The position numbers and the translations under genes are program-made. From Ostrinia nubilalis (taxonomy: Eukaryota > Arthropoda > Insecta > Lepidoptera > Crambidae), in the NCBI RefSeq assembly GCF_963855985.1, contig NC_087104.1, positions 9,734,001 to 9,798,000 on the forward strand: a stretch of DNA of 64,000 nt. Direction: 5' to 3'. Every line of letters starts with the position of its first letter. Position 1 is the stretch's first letter. This document shows, in pieces, positions 33,001 through 41,048 of this stretch. The notes beneath the pieces are model-generated. The model searched no databases. It saw only the letters and a list, made by a program, of their open reading frames with translations, and was not told the DNA's origin.

Positions 33001-36000
33001 ATTTGTTCTGGGAATGGTTGGGTATAGCGAGCTGAGGGTCAGGAGAGACTTCGCGTTGGTGTGTTATATCCACAAAATGTTGAGGGGGAGGGTGCATAAC
33101 GCGGAGCTGTTTCGACATGTGCGATTCAGTGTGCCGGCCCGGTACGCGGAGCGGCGGCGCGCGCCGCGGCTGCTGGCGCTCCCGCGCGCGCGGACCAACC
33201 TGCTGGCCGAGGCGCCGCTCACGCGCGCCTTGCGCACTATTAACTTGATAGCGGAACAAGTGGACGTGTTTGCATGTTCTCTGAGTGAATTCACAAGGAC
33301 GGCTTTGGGTATTATTAGTTATAAAATGTAAATAGATACTGTATGGTTAGTTTTTAAGTTATTATTAAGCCTACCTAGATTAAGTTATGCTATCGCATTA
33401 GGTTTTAAGTACCTGTAAAGATAGTGATAATGTGTGTGGAAATAAATAAATAAATAAATACTGTACTTTCCTATCATATCCACGCGGAACAAACACATTC
33501 AAGTTTCACTCACCCATTTCTCCATAGCAGTAAAAATTTTCTTCACCACCTCATCCATTTCCAGCAGTTTGGGCTTTATCTGCGGGCTACGGGCGCCTTG
33601 CAGGTGGCCAATGTGGTCTAGACCTAGGTAGTGGAGGACCAGGAAGTCGAACGTTGGCTTGTTCTTCTCGTCTGGGGTGAGAACCTTGTCTAAGTGCCTG
33701 GTGACGTTGTTGTCCACCTGAAATATTGATGATGACTATCATTTATTAATAACACTTGGCTGATTTATTCCTGGAGACATTTAAGTGTAGTCAAAAATCA
33801 GACAAAAATTAGTTTTTGCGGGCAATGTTGAAAGATAATTTACATACTCGTAAAAAAGTGTAATATTTAATTTATTTGAAAATGAGAAGGGCTTATACAA
33901 ATCACTTAATGCTTCTGCTCTCTTCTAAAGGCAGCACTAAGAGGTAAACCTCTAGCATCGTCAGTCAAATCTTACATAGCGTTAACTTATGAGAAATCTT
34001 CCCCAACCCGTTTGGCCAGCGTGGGAAATGTAGGTCAAATCCTCCATTTGCCTCTGGTAAATGAGGGCTATCGTTTTAGCGCTAGTTAGCGCCACTGTAG
34101 AGTAAGGTCCTGTCACTTGCTAGTAGCGAAGACAGTGGCACCAACTGGTAAGCGCTAAAGTGGTAGGGGGACTATAGCATTTGCACTCATCAAGATGGCG
34201 CCACTGTAGAGTAAGGTCCTGTCAATCGCCAGGGGTGACAACTGTTAAATATAAAAACGATAGCCCTCATTGGAGTGGGTCGTGTTCCTGCAGTGGAGAC
34301 TAAATGACCTGATAATGATGAGAAATGATGACGACATAGAAACTCACTTCAGTATAATCCGTGACGTAGAACGAAGTGGTCCCGTCAGACTCCGACCACA
34401 GACCAGGGAACAGCCTCAACCACGTGTCATCGCCGTACATGATGGAGCGGCGGCCCCTAGAGGCAGCGACTCGCAACACGCTGTCCCCACGGACCGCGGG
34501 CGCTCCGAAGTTGAGAGCCACGTCAGCGAACGTTGAAACGCTGCCTGTCATCATGGCCTGTGGGACAATTGACAGTTGTAGAAATACATCTATCTGGGGC
34601 ACGGCAATGCAATCGCCAAGTCAAGCAGAAAGGCAGCACGGCCGTACCGTGCTTTTTTTGAAACAGTTCAGGTAATTTTCGATCCCCTATAACTTCGTTG
34701 TGGATAAAACTTGAACTTTCAGTAATGAAATATATTGAAATCACATATATTGTTGTGGTAGTAAAGGCTAAAGGAATTCTCTGTCATTAGACCTTTGGGC
34801 TAAGAAATGTCCTATAATGACCATAGTCCATAGTGAATTAACATTTGAAAATAATAAATAACTAAAATGGTTTTATGAAAAAGAGGGTAATAATCTACCA
34901 AATAAACCATAATAATTTCATTAGACAAATGACGAAATATTCAAGAGATACCCTCAAAATTCACATCTTCAATTGTGTTAATACAGAATTTAATTACACA
35001 ACTATAAAACAACACAAGCAGGCAAATTAATGATTAGAACGGCAGTAAGCATGCATGCATTTTGGCGATAGTTTTTTCAGTTATGAGTATTTATTAAGCG
35101 TGGCAAATAAAGCACTTGAGTAGTTAGAGAACTACTTATCTTCCACCTAAGTAAGACAACACATTGCGTTATGCATGAATGAACTACATAAAACAGCTTG
35201 TTAACACTTAAGGACTCGCTAATGGGTCTAACGGACCCAGTACTTCAATTTTTGTGTAATAACTTTTAAAGTTTGACGTTTGCGATGTTGTCGCTCTAAG
35301 TACCTTTCCACGACATTGTAGCACAGCTAATAGCGGTCATAATCGTCAAATAGCCCACTGCATGTGATTGCTACAGACGAAAAATGTGTTTTTGAGTCCA
35401 CTGGACCCGGTAAACAAAGTGAATTTTTTAATGTTTTATAGTAATTTCTCATTAATTGTCAATTGGTATAAGTCGACAAATCATTGTAGTTTACGAAAAT
35501 AAACAAGGTATTTTTTAAATAATTAATTACAGAAATTTTCAAAAATAACCTTCATTTTGCCAAAAAACCTTCAATTTTTTTAATAAGTTGTTATTTTGGA
35601 AAAAGGCAATAAATATGACTACTTGGTTTATTATTTTGTCTTTGTTTATATCATATTATCCTTCTAATAAAGTAGTTTTAAATTTTATTAGGAGTTTTTG
35701 AAAAATATATAGGATTTTATATACTGGGTCCAGCGCACCCGGTAGCGAGTATGAATGTTACAAATTAAGGCGCGAGTCCTCAAGTGTTAAATAAACCCTA
35801 AACTCATTGAAATTAATAGTCGTAACGCCGATTACAACAATAAGTTAAATGCTCAAAATCAACAACATTGTTTATTATTATGTAGTATGCGAGGCGGTTA
35901 CAATCCGTTTCCTCAGTATTATTGCGCTCTACCGAAGCGCATACCTAATGTGCAATGTTTACGCATGCGTGCACCCTCTTCCCTCCCACGTTACTATAAA

Positions 36001-38532
36001 GTCTTATTTCGCAAATCAATATCGATATCTTCGGTTCTATCCTCTCACTCAGATATTCTAATTTGCCGACGCGAATAAAAGAGAGAGCTATACCCAATAT
36101 TATTGTTATCGTCATGGGGAATAGACCCACTGACATAAGTAGCAATTCTGCTACACAATCTAGCCAGTATCATTGAAATCAGTAATCTAATCTCTAGCTA
36201 TAAATGTTGGTTAACAAGTCACCGATAACTATCCGCATAGTAACTCCGCTAGGCTCAGATTAGGCTAGTTTCCTAGAAAAACTTTTGGACCGTCAATTAC
36301 ATTATCAAAAAATGTTTGTCAATCAAATAAGTAATACGAAGTTATGATGCGTTCAACTTTCGCGTGACGTCATAAAATGCTACACTTTTTAGCACGCCTT
36401 GACGTCATGGGCCTCTTCTTTTGAACATTGGCGCGTTTATCTCTCAATTTCCATCAGTCATTCATTATTATAACAAATAAGACAGATTATTCTATTAAAA
36501 TGCGCAAGCAAAACACACATTATACATAGATATTTTCAAGCACAATACCAAAGAAAAAACTAAAATATGAATTAACATGTCAGCAGCACATCAGACTATA
36601 CATTTTGTCCAAAAATATCTCTTATTTCAATTACATAAAAAAGAAGTGATAACTAATACAGCGTTTACCCTGATGTGCCATCATCCTTACATTTTAAACA
36701 CAATATTAATAATAACTGGGTACTTGACACCACCTAGTCTATTGTCAATTTTTTAAAAGCTAAGTCACTTTTTTGCCAAGGCTAAAAAGTACTAAAAATC
36801 ATACTTTAACTTTTAAAGAGTCAGTACTCAATCTTTAGTACTAAGACGTCATTTTAATATTGTATTTTGGAATTATTTGTTAGTAGTGTCAACTACCCAA
36901 TTGGTTTTTTCTTTAGCCCATTACCAAGTACAAGCGTAAGTGTAAAAATACAAAAAGTGACACTTGCGAATATTTTCCGCCAGAAGTTTATGGTGCGTCT
37001 CCACTGTGCCCTTAGGATTTTCCTCTCCGGTGACTGTACACAACAAGGATATTGTAAGTGTTTGAATCATATTAATTTTATTGGAACGGTGTATCAAAAG
37101 TGAATATCTAAATTTCTTTGGTACTGTAATTGAAAACAGAAAAAAGCTGTCCATTGAGTGCTTTAATATGTATTGATAAAAGAAGTTAAAGTTACTATTA
37201 AAAAGTAATATTGCCTGATTAATGAATGCGAAATCTAACAAAAGGCAGTAGATTGCAAAAACAGATTCACAGTTATTGCACATAAACATTAATCATCATT
37301 AGGTTTTAGCATGTAATGTCTATACAGTAAAGAATGGAAAAAGTATTTATGTGTGAAAAATCCTTAAATTTCCAAAGCAGTGTCTGTTTCTGAAGCCAGC
37401 ACCTTCCAAACCAATCTCATACTTTTCAATGGGGGTTTTGTCATTAACTTTATCTGGATTAAAATAGAGAGAAATCTCAAGTTCTTTGCATGCTAAAAAC
37501 TGTATTATTTACCTTAATCCGTGGCATAGTGACCGTAGGTGGTTCAGCGATAGACACATAAATGCAAGCAGACTTGTTCTTCAACAGTTGTGCAGTATAT
37601 GGCATGTATTCCTCTGTAACGAAGTCATAACGGAGGCTGTCTATCACCATCAGCACCACAGTATGCTCACCGGGGTTGTAAACTTCTTGACCGTCAATAC
37701 TATAAAACGTAAAAGGCCAATTTATTAAACTATACACTCACTAATTACTCAACAGCATTATACAAGTTATAAAACTCTATTAGGAAATCAAATCATTCAT
37801 CCATGAAATTATAACAATAAAAATTAATTAATTGCCTGATATAAAATTTATTCGCTACTTAATTTGACTTGAGTATGATTGATTACACTCAATAAACTGC
37901 CAAGTATGTTGTCTAAAAGCAAATAATATAAATAAATAAATAAATAAATATCTTTGGACAATCTCACACAGCGCCATCTAGCCCCAAAGTAAGCAATTAA
38001 TATGCTTGTGTTATGGGTGCTAGATTAACGGATATACTATTTATATACTTTTTTTTTTTTTAAATACATAGTAACACCCAGACCCGTCACAGAAATTAAA
38101 ATTCATCATTTCAATTTCTGCCAGGCCGGGAATCGAACCCGGGACCTCTCGGCATAGTAGTCCGTTCTGAACCACTACACCAAACGGCCGACAAATGCTA
38201 CATATATCTATAAGAAATAAAAATTATTTCAAAGTTTGTTCTTTTATCAATCCATAATATTAAACAAAGGTGTTTAGAATTACAAATTATTGAGATTTTC
38301 ATTAATAAGATGCATAATGGGTCAGACAGTATATTTTTTATTTTATAAGTTAACTATAAAACCTTTTTACTAACCTGACTTCATGAATGAAGTTGGGCAA
38401 ATCATCCATATGGGCCAGCTTTCCTGAGTGGTATTTTAGCGGGAAAAATCCATACAGGAATAGTAGATGTGATCCCAGTGCCAAAAAAAGTAGGCATAAG
38501 GCGATCCATCTATGTTTGTGCCACCCCAACAT
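14804..38532 (-). CDS. PIGG: GPI ethanolamine phosphate transferase 2 (PIG-G/GPI7), complete 12-exon gene
   Basis: Exons, in transcript order: 38375-38532, 37513-37699, 34348-34557, 33514-33717, 29151-29284, 23506-23702, 22642-22832, 21662-22242, 21152-21264, 20268-20878, 15416-15588, 14804-15059. They total 3015 nt (1004 codons plus stop) with every phase compatible; vertebrate PIGG is about 980 residues. The protein has an N-terminal signal anchor, a luminal alkaline-phosphatase-fold domain with metal/catalytic motifs MVIDSLRYDF, TVTMPRIK, MYGDDTW, LHYLGLDHIGH and CGDHGM, then a multi-membrane C-terminal half ending with HLFVWSVFSPKLLY. It adds ethanolamine phosphate to the second mannose of GPI anchors in the ER, working with PIGF. 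Introns carry many transposons and tandem copies of exons 5 and 6. Confidence 0.94.
15060..15415. other. PIGG intron 11, no feature
   Basis: Simple short intron; I see no repeat or gene in it. Confidence 0.6.
15416..15588 (-). CDS. PIGG: PIGG exon 11
   Basis: The acceptor is TTCCTCCAG and the donor GAGCA/GTGAGT. It reads GNSNSLASVDLGAGYVGL and YAGPALAG, a conserved loop and helix of the family. Confidence 0.92.
18915..19021. repeat. Long hairpin (about 52-bp arms)
   Basis: Arms 18915-18966 and 18970-19021 are inverted and almost identical (AAAATTATCACTTCAAGGG against the mirrored end), with a three-base centre. Confidence 0.8.
19343..20030. repeat. Two-copy tandem repeat, period about 349 bp
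   Basis: GGTAGTAAGTTT, CAAGATTCTGAGTT, GTAGGTTTTGATTCC and TTAAAGGGACAATAGA recur in the same order in both copies, the second starting near 19692. Confidence 0.75.
20268..20878 (-). CDS. PIGG: PIGG exon 10: membrane helices, GC donor
   Basis: The acceptor is TTTGTCTATAG. It encodes several membrane helices with LLMRPHNVILIPSIHI and WIGSVFFFYQ. The donor reads CAG/GCGAGT: no GT donor keeps the conserved frame YQ-GNSNS into exon 11, so this is a GC-AG intron. Confidence 0.9.
20945..21090 (-). mobile_element. RTE LINE 3' tail
   Basis: On the minus strand it encodes RPTRWTDDLVKVAGRAWM, then LGEAFVQQWTSFG and a stop, the C-terminus of lepidopteran RTE pol. It lies in PIGG intron 9. Confidence 0.8.
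21152..21264 (-). CDS. PIGG: PIGG exon 9
   Basis: The acceptor is TTCTTGCAG and the donor ATAG/GTTCGT (weak). It reads RYLRTLNQTGDRW and LPDTADWL, matching the family's RSLNQTG...W block. Phase 2 in, phase 1 out, as its neighbours need. Confidence 0.86.
21377..21465. mobile_element. Fragment of the ATGAGGGC MITE family
   Basis: ATGAGGGCTCTCG, GCGCTCATTAGTTGGCGCC and CCAACTGTAGAGAG match the two full copies at 23098 and 34061, but the right end is missing. Confidence 0.5.
21662..22242 (-). CDS. PIGG: PIGG exon 8: multi-membrane region
   Basis: The acceptor is CTACACAG and the donor AG/GTGAGG. It has several hydrophobic helices. FLGTSFIEEEHMTWYYLWNT matches the conserved SSFVEEEHQTWYF-type block of the family. 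Confidence 0.93.
22243..22641. other. PIGG intron 7, no feature
   Basis: AT-rich intron with normal ends (GTAAGT and CTACACAG); nothing else seen. Confidence 0.6.
22642..22832 (-). CDS. PIGG: PIGG exon 7: luminal helix and first C-terminal membrane segment
   Basis: The acceptor is TTCGTAG and the donor GTG/GTAAGT. It encodes FYRQFQRAEKQFAQFL, a long amphipathic helix, then FDLFALGVACLLLYV, which begins the membrane domain. Confidence 0.85.
23098..23311. mobile_element. MITE, ATGAGGGC family, copy 1
   Basis: Terminal inverted repeats are ATGAGGGCTATCGTTTT and the mirrored AAAACGATAGCACTCAT. Internally it has two direct copies of CCACTGTAGAGTAAGGTCCT. It lies in PIGG intron 6 and closely matches 34061-34270. 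Confidence 0.75.
23506..23702 (-). CDS. PIGG: PIGG exon 6 (last and only full-length copy of its array)
   Basis: The acceptor is TTTCTCAG and the donor ACAG/GTAATA. It reads LGPGPTVAQVDLAPTIAWLL, RDTRQHLYLLHTVAAH and KQPDLPKDT. Only this copy continues to a donor and joins exon 7 in phase. Earlier copies share its acceptor and first 50 or so codons. Confidence 0.88.
23720..27870 (-). repeat. Tandem array of PIGG exon-6 copies
   Basis: Besides the functional exon (23506-23702), seven well-kept copies of its first 155 nt or so recur. The landmark GTTGACGGGTGTCCCGCGG (plus strand) is near 24111, 24609, 25080, 25579, 26080, 26642 and 27114, with spacings of about 470-560 bp. Degraded pieces lie near 27546-27615 and 27815-27860. 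Each copy keeps an acceptor (TTAG or CTACAG) but lacks the exon's 3' end and donor. In five of the copies the frame continues past the shared part as TFRDRD, reaching a stop. Two spacer types alternate. Peptide sequence is almost constant while third positions vary. Confidence 0.9.
28120..29150 (-). repeat. Tandem array of PIGG exon-5 3' halves with donors
   Basis: CACGCGTGCGGGCACTGGAAGT (plus strand) or a close variant recurs near 28129, 28270, 28388, 28513, 28635, 28763 and 28964, with the real exon at 29147. Each copy carries the exon end and GTGAGT-like donor, but no acceptor and no CGDHGM part. Periods are 118-200 bp. The two copies at 28763 and 28964 with their flanks are almost identical. 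Confidence 0.88.
29151..29284 (-). CDS. PIGG: PIGG exon 5: CGDHGM motif (parent of the exon-5 array)
   Basis: The acceptor is TTCTTCCAG and the donor CACGC/GTGAGT. It reads LFICGDHGMRDAGG and SPAEVLVPLVVAKSADF. It is the only copy with the CGDHGM catalytic part and an acceptor. Its 3' half is repeated seven times downstream. Confidence 0.9.
29800..33331 (+). CDS. Jockey-like LINE pol (endonuclease-reverse transcriptase), split by a hAT MITE
   Basis: The frame 29800-30457 starts at the endonuclease (YYQNVRGLRTK, then GGACLVATP and LVLGDFNLYSG). It is broken by an insertion and resumes in frame from 31092 to 33331. The second part has reverse transcriptase motifs SGPDGIPPFVF, DFKKAFDLVDND, SGVSQGSNLGPL and FADDLKLY, then the thumb and C-terminal region; no RNase H is seen. 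ORF1 and the 5' UTR are absent, so the copy is 5'-truncated at the endonuclease. Apart from the insertion there are no frameshifts or stops, so it is young. It lies antisense in PIGG intron 4. Confidence 0.88.
30458..31083. mobile_element. hAT-type MITE inside the LINE
   Basis: The ends are TAGGGATATTCCGATAC and the mirrored GTATCGGAACATCCCTA. The 8-bp target duplication GCTCTGCG lies at 30450-30457 and 31084-31091. The AT-rich interior has many ATCGATAC-type motifs and no coding capacity. TAGGG ends plus an 8-bp duplication are hAT hallmarks. Confidence 0.88.
33514..33717 (-). CDS. PIGG: PIGG exon 4: second metal site
   Basis: Sixty-eight codons between TTTCAG and TGG/GTGAGT. It starts VDNNVTRHLDKVL and carries LHYLGLDHIGHLQG with the metal-binding Asp and His. 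The 3' tail of the Jockey-like LINE lies about 50 bp beyond its donor. Confidence 0.93.
34061..34270. mobile_element. MITE, ATGAGGGC family, copy 2
   Basis: ATGAGGGCTATCGTTTT and the mirrored AAAACGATAGCCCTCAT bound a 210-bp element nearly identical to 23098-23311. It lies in PIGG intron 3, 78 bp from exon 3. Confidence 0.78.
34348..34557 (-). CDS. PIGG: PIGG exon 3
   Basis: Seventy codons between CCCACAG and GAA/GTGAGT. It contains MTGSVSTFADVALNFGAPA, MYGDDTWLRLFP and DGTTSFYVTDYTE, all family-typical. Confidence 0.93.
34560..35200. other. PIGG intron 2 sequence, no feature
   Basis: AT-rich; no repeat with clear ends and no coding frame. Confidence 0.5.
35205..35786. mobile_element. piggyBac-type MITE
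   Basis: TTAA target duplications at 35201-35204 and 35787-35790 flank inverted ends CACTTAAGGACTCGC and GCGAGTCCTCAAGTG. Subterminal GGACCCAGTAC and TACTGGGTCC are also inverted. It is 582 bp without a transposase frame and lies in PIGG intron 2. Confidence 0.85.
35791..37512. other. PIGG intron 2 remainder
   Basis: No gene is seen. Two TGACGTCA sites lie at 36365 and 36400. Confidence 0.5.
37513..37699 (-). CDS. PIGG: PIGG exon 2: catalytic core, first metal and nucleophile motifs
   Basis: The acceptor is TTTATAG and the donor AAG/GTAAAT. It reads VVLMVIDSLRYDF (metal aspartate) and PPTVTMPRIK (threonine nucleophile). Confidence 0.92.
37935..38195 (-). mobile_element. tRNA-derived SINE, copy 2
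   Basis: On the minus strand the head reads CGGCCGTTTGGTGTAGTGG, with box B GGTTCGATTCCC and a TTATTTATTTA tail at 37935. It is in PIGG intron 1. Confidence 0.78.
38375..38532 (-). CDS. PIGG: PIGG exon 1: start and signal anchor
   Basis: The ATG at 38532 opens MLGWHKHRWIALCLLFLALG, a signal-anchor helix followed by GFFPLKY, like GFFP in other PIGG proteins. The donor is CAG/GTTAGT. The exon ends in a split serine codon. Confidence 0.88.
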
Positions 38533-38990
38533 GATTGTCCTCGGAGTTTTTCTAGCTTAGAAAAAATACGATAGGACTGCGTTCGATTGAAGAACGCCTA
38601 TTTAATAGCCTTCAGCAAGTAGCCAGTCTTCCCTCCGGTCGATACCACATTGTGCAACACCAATTCAAGGATTTCAAGCAGCAGTCTGAATGATTATTTG
38701 ATGATAATCGCCGGTTATTTTAGCAAACACTCGATCGATAATGTCTAACTCGGTCACTCGGTGCGTAGAACTTACAAATTTCTTACACTGCCATGTAATA
38801 TCTAAAATTGTTAATCACAAGAAAGGTGAGAATTACACAGCAATACAGAATTATACATTTCGGGAAATAGAAATATAAAACTAAACAAACACCAACCATG
38901 CACCATTGCCGAATGAGATTTGACATTTGCGATTTGCAAAATTGCATGACGTCATCAATCAATGTCAAAAATGTCAAAGTTTTGCGTTTA
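38533..38990 (-). promoter_or_regulatory. PIGG upstream region
   Basis: This is the space upstream of the PIGG ATG. No TATA box is placed sensibly. A palindromic CRE, TGACGTCA, lies at 38947-38954. The start of transcription cannot be fixed from sequence. Confidence 0.35.
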
Positions 38991-39481
38991 GTTAGTACGT
39001 GATTTTTGCGTTTAGTTACCTTCTCATTTTGGTCACAAATAATTTAACCTTTTCAGCGTCACGGTTTTGTATAGAAGACAATATCCAATCAATAAAAATA
39101 CATACAAAATGCTTTCTTTATTTTCAATACAGAAAATATATTATGTTCTTACTGTACATCATTGGGCGGCTTTTTTGCCGCCCACCTGTATCAAAGAGTC
39201 TTCTATCGCCAAGCTATGGCGCCAAATAAATAAATATCCTTGGACATTTTACACTGCGCTTCTAGTCCCAAACTAAGCAAAAGCTTGTACTAGAAAAGCG
39301 CGGGAAACGTCGGTTTGTTCGGTCGTCCTTTTTTTGCTCTTTTTGAAATTTCATTAATTTTATAATATATTGTATAGGATCAGTTGTAAAATAGTGTGTA
39401 TATTAATTATTTGTATATATTTAATATAATTAGTGTAAAAATTCCTGTACATTGGTAAGTTTTTCAATTTTATAAAGTTTC

Positions 39482-41048
39482 ATGGATGAGTCCGACGATC
39501 CTGGCGGGACCAGCGTCCCCCAGGTATCTAATTTTGTAACCATCTCACAAGGTTCTGAAACCGAAGGATCTCAAAGAGACACTGATTGTTCGGATGCTGG
39601 TCAATCTAGCTCTACTCGGAAACGTTCTATAAACCGCAAGTATTGTAAACATTGCAACAAAAAGAGGAAACATAGGTCAAATTCATCGAATGAAATTAAC
39701 AGTTGTTTATGTGAAACGGAAAGTAACCAGCCTAATATCTTTATTAATCCGCCTGATAAATTTGTAGTTCCAAACTCTCCCATGTCGGAACCCATTCCAA
39801 TGAACTCCACTGAAAGCCCAAATCCTCGTGTACCGACTTTTGTAGGCAGATCTCGCTACGAAGCTTCTGATGCAGCCCCTTACTTAATTCATGTGCTTAA
39901 AGATCAAGACCCATCAAATGAGCGTCCATCTAACATTCACCCGATTTCATTTGGCCAATTTTTGAAAAAGAACAAGTTTAGAAATATAGTTAATGGCAGT
40001 TTGAAAAAAATTGGTAGAAACCGTATTGTAATTTCTTTTTCAAATTTTGAGGATGCAAACAGTTTTGTCTCAAGTGCATTGTTAAAACAATATAATTACA
40101 AAGCATTTATACCAGCAGCTAATGTGACCCGTATGGGAGTGGTTAGAGGAGTGCCAACTGATTGGACTGATGATGAGGTTAAAACTAGTATATCAGTTCC
40201 CATAGGTTGTGGTGATATTTTAAAGGTCAGACGGTTTAAAAGGAAAGTAACAAGTAATGGTAAAACTGAATTTGTCCCTACTGAGACTGTTGTCCTGACC
40301 TTTGATGGCCAGGTCTTACCTAAGCGCGTGTTTCTTTGCTATAACTCATTACCAGTAAATTTGTATATATTTCCAACAATTCAATGTTTCAATTGTTGTA
40401 GATACGGTCATGTCAAAAGCCAGTGCCGATCTACTCCCAGATGCTTTAGATGTGGTCAGGGACACTCAGGAGATAGATGTACCTACTGTAGAAGAAAGTA
40501 TTTGCTGCCTTTGCTCCGGTTCTCACTGTGCTACAGATAGGAAATGTCCAGAATTTGATAGGCAAAAGGTAATTAAGGAAACTATGGCTAAAAATTGTCT
40601 GTCGTATGGTGAAGCCTTGAAGTTACATCCACCCATTACTAAGTCATATGCAAGTGTCCTAATATCATCTCCTCCGCCATCTCCATCAATTGGATATAAC
40701 TCTGACTTACCTAACAATAGCAACAGGTCATATAATAAAACAGTTTACTTAAAACCGAAAGCCCCACCTAAACATGGAAAGGGCTATGATCGTGTAGCCC
40801 ATAGTGAGTTAGTGAAGGATTATAATGCTCCTCAGCCTGAAAATGGATGTGCCCTAAATAACAATGACCCTAATTCCCTTTTTAACATACCTATTAAAGA
40901 TTTAATCATTGCATTAATAACATCATTATCTAAGTCAAATTTAGTTTCTTTACCGTCCAACGTTGCCATACCTAACAATAGTATACAAAGTAATTCTCAA
41001 AATGGATCAAAGCTTCCTAGTGTTGCAGTGGAACTGCCGCAGCATTAG
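39482..41048 (+). pseudogene. LINE ORF1 (gag-like, zinc knuckles), one frameshift
   Basis: The frame 39482-40540 starts MDESDDPGGTSVPQVSNF, has a basic segment (CKHCNKKRKHRS), a central domain with GVVRGVPTDWTDDEVKTS, and knuckles CFNCCRYGHVKSQC and CFRCGQGHSGDRC. Near 40485-40505 the reading moves to the frame of 40410-41048, which continues with CCLCSGSHCATDRKCPEF (third knuckle) and a serine/proline-rich end. The break between knuckles shows a single small indel. ORF1 binds LINE RNA. Confidence 0.82.

Larger units (their letters stand above)
29722..33465 (+). mobile_element. 5'-truncated Jockey-like LINE with ATAA tail
   Basis: The element runs from about 29722-29800 (5' break unclear, T-rich) to an (AAAT)n tail ending near 33462. 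I could not identify a target duplication. It inserted about 50 bp from the PIGG exon 4 donor. Confidence 0.75.

Noticed and set aside
33499..33717. Stand-alone small gene
   Set aside because: It is PIGG exon 4 read through its donor.
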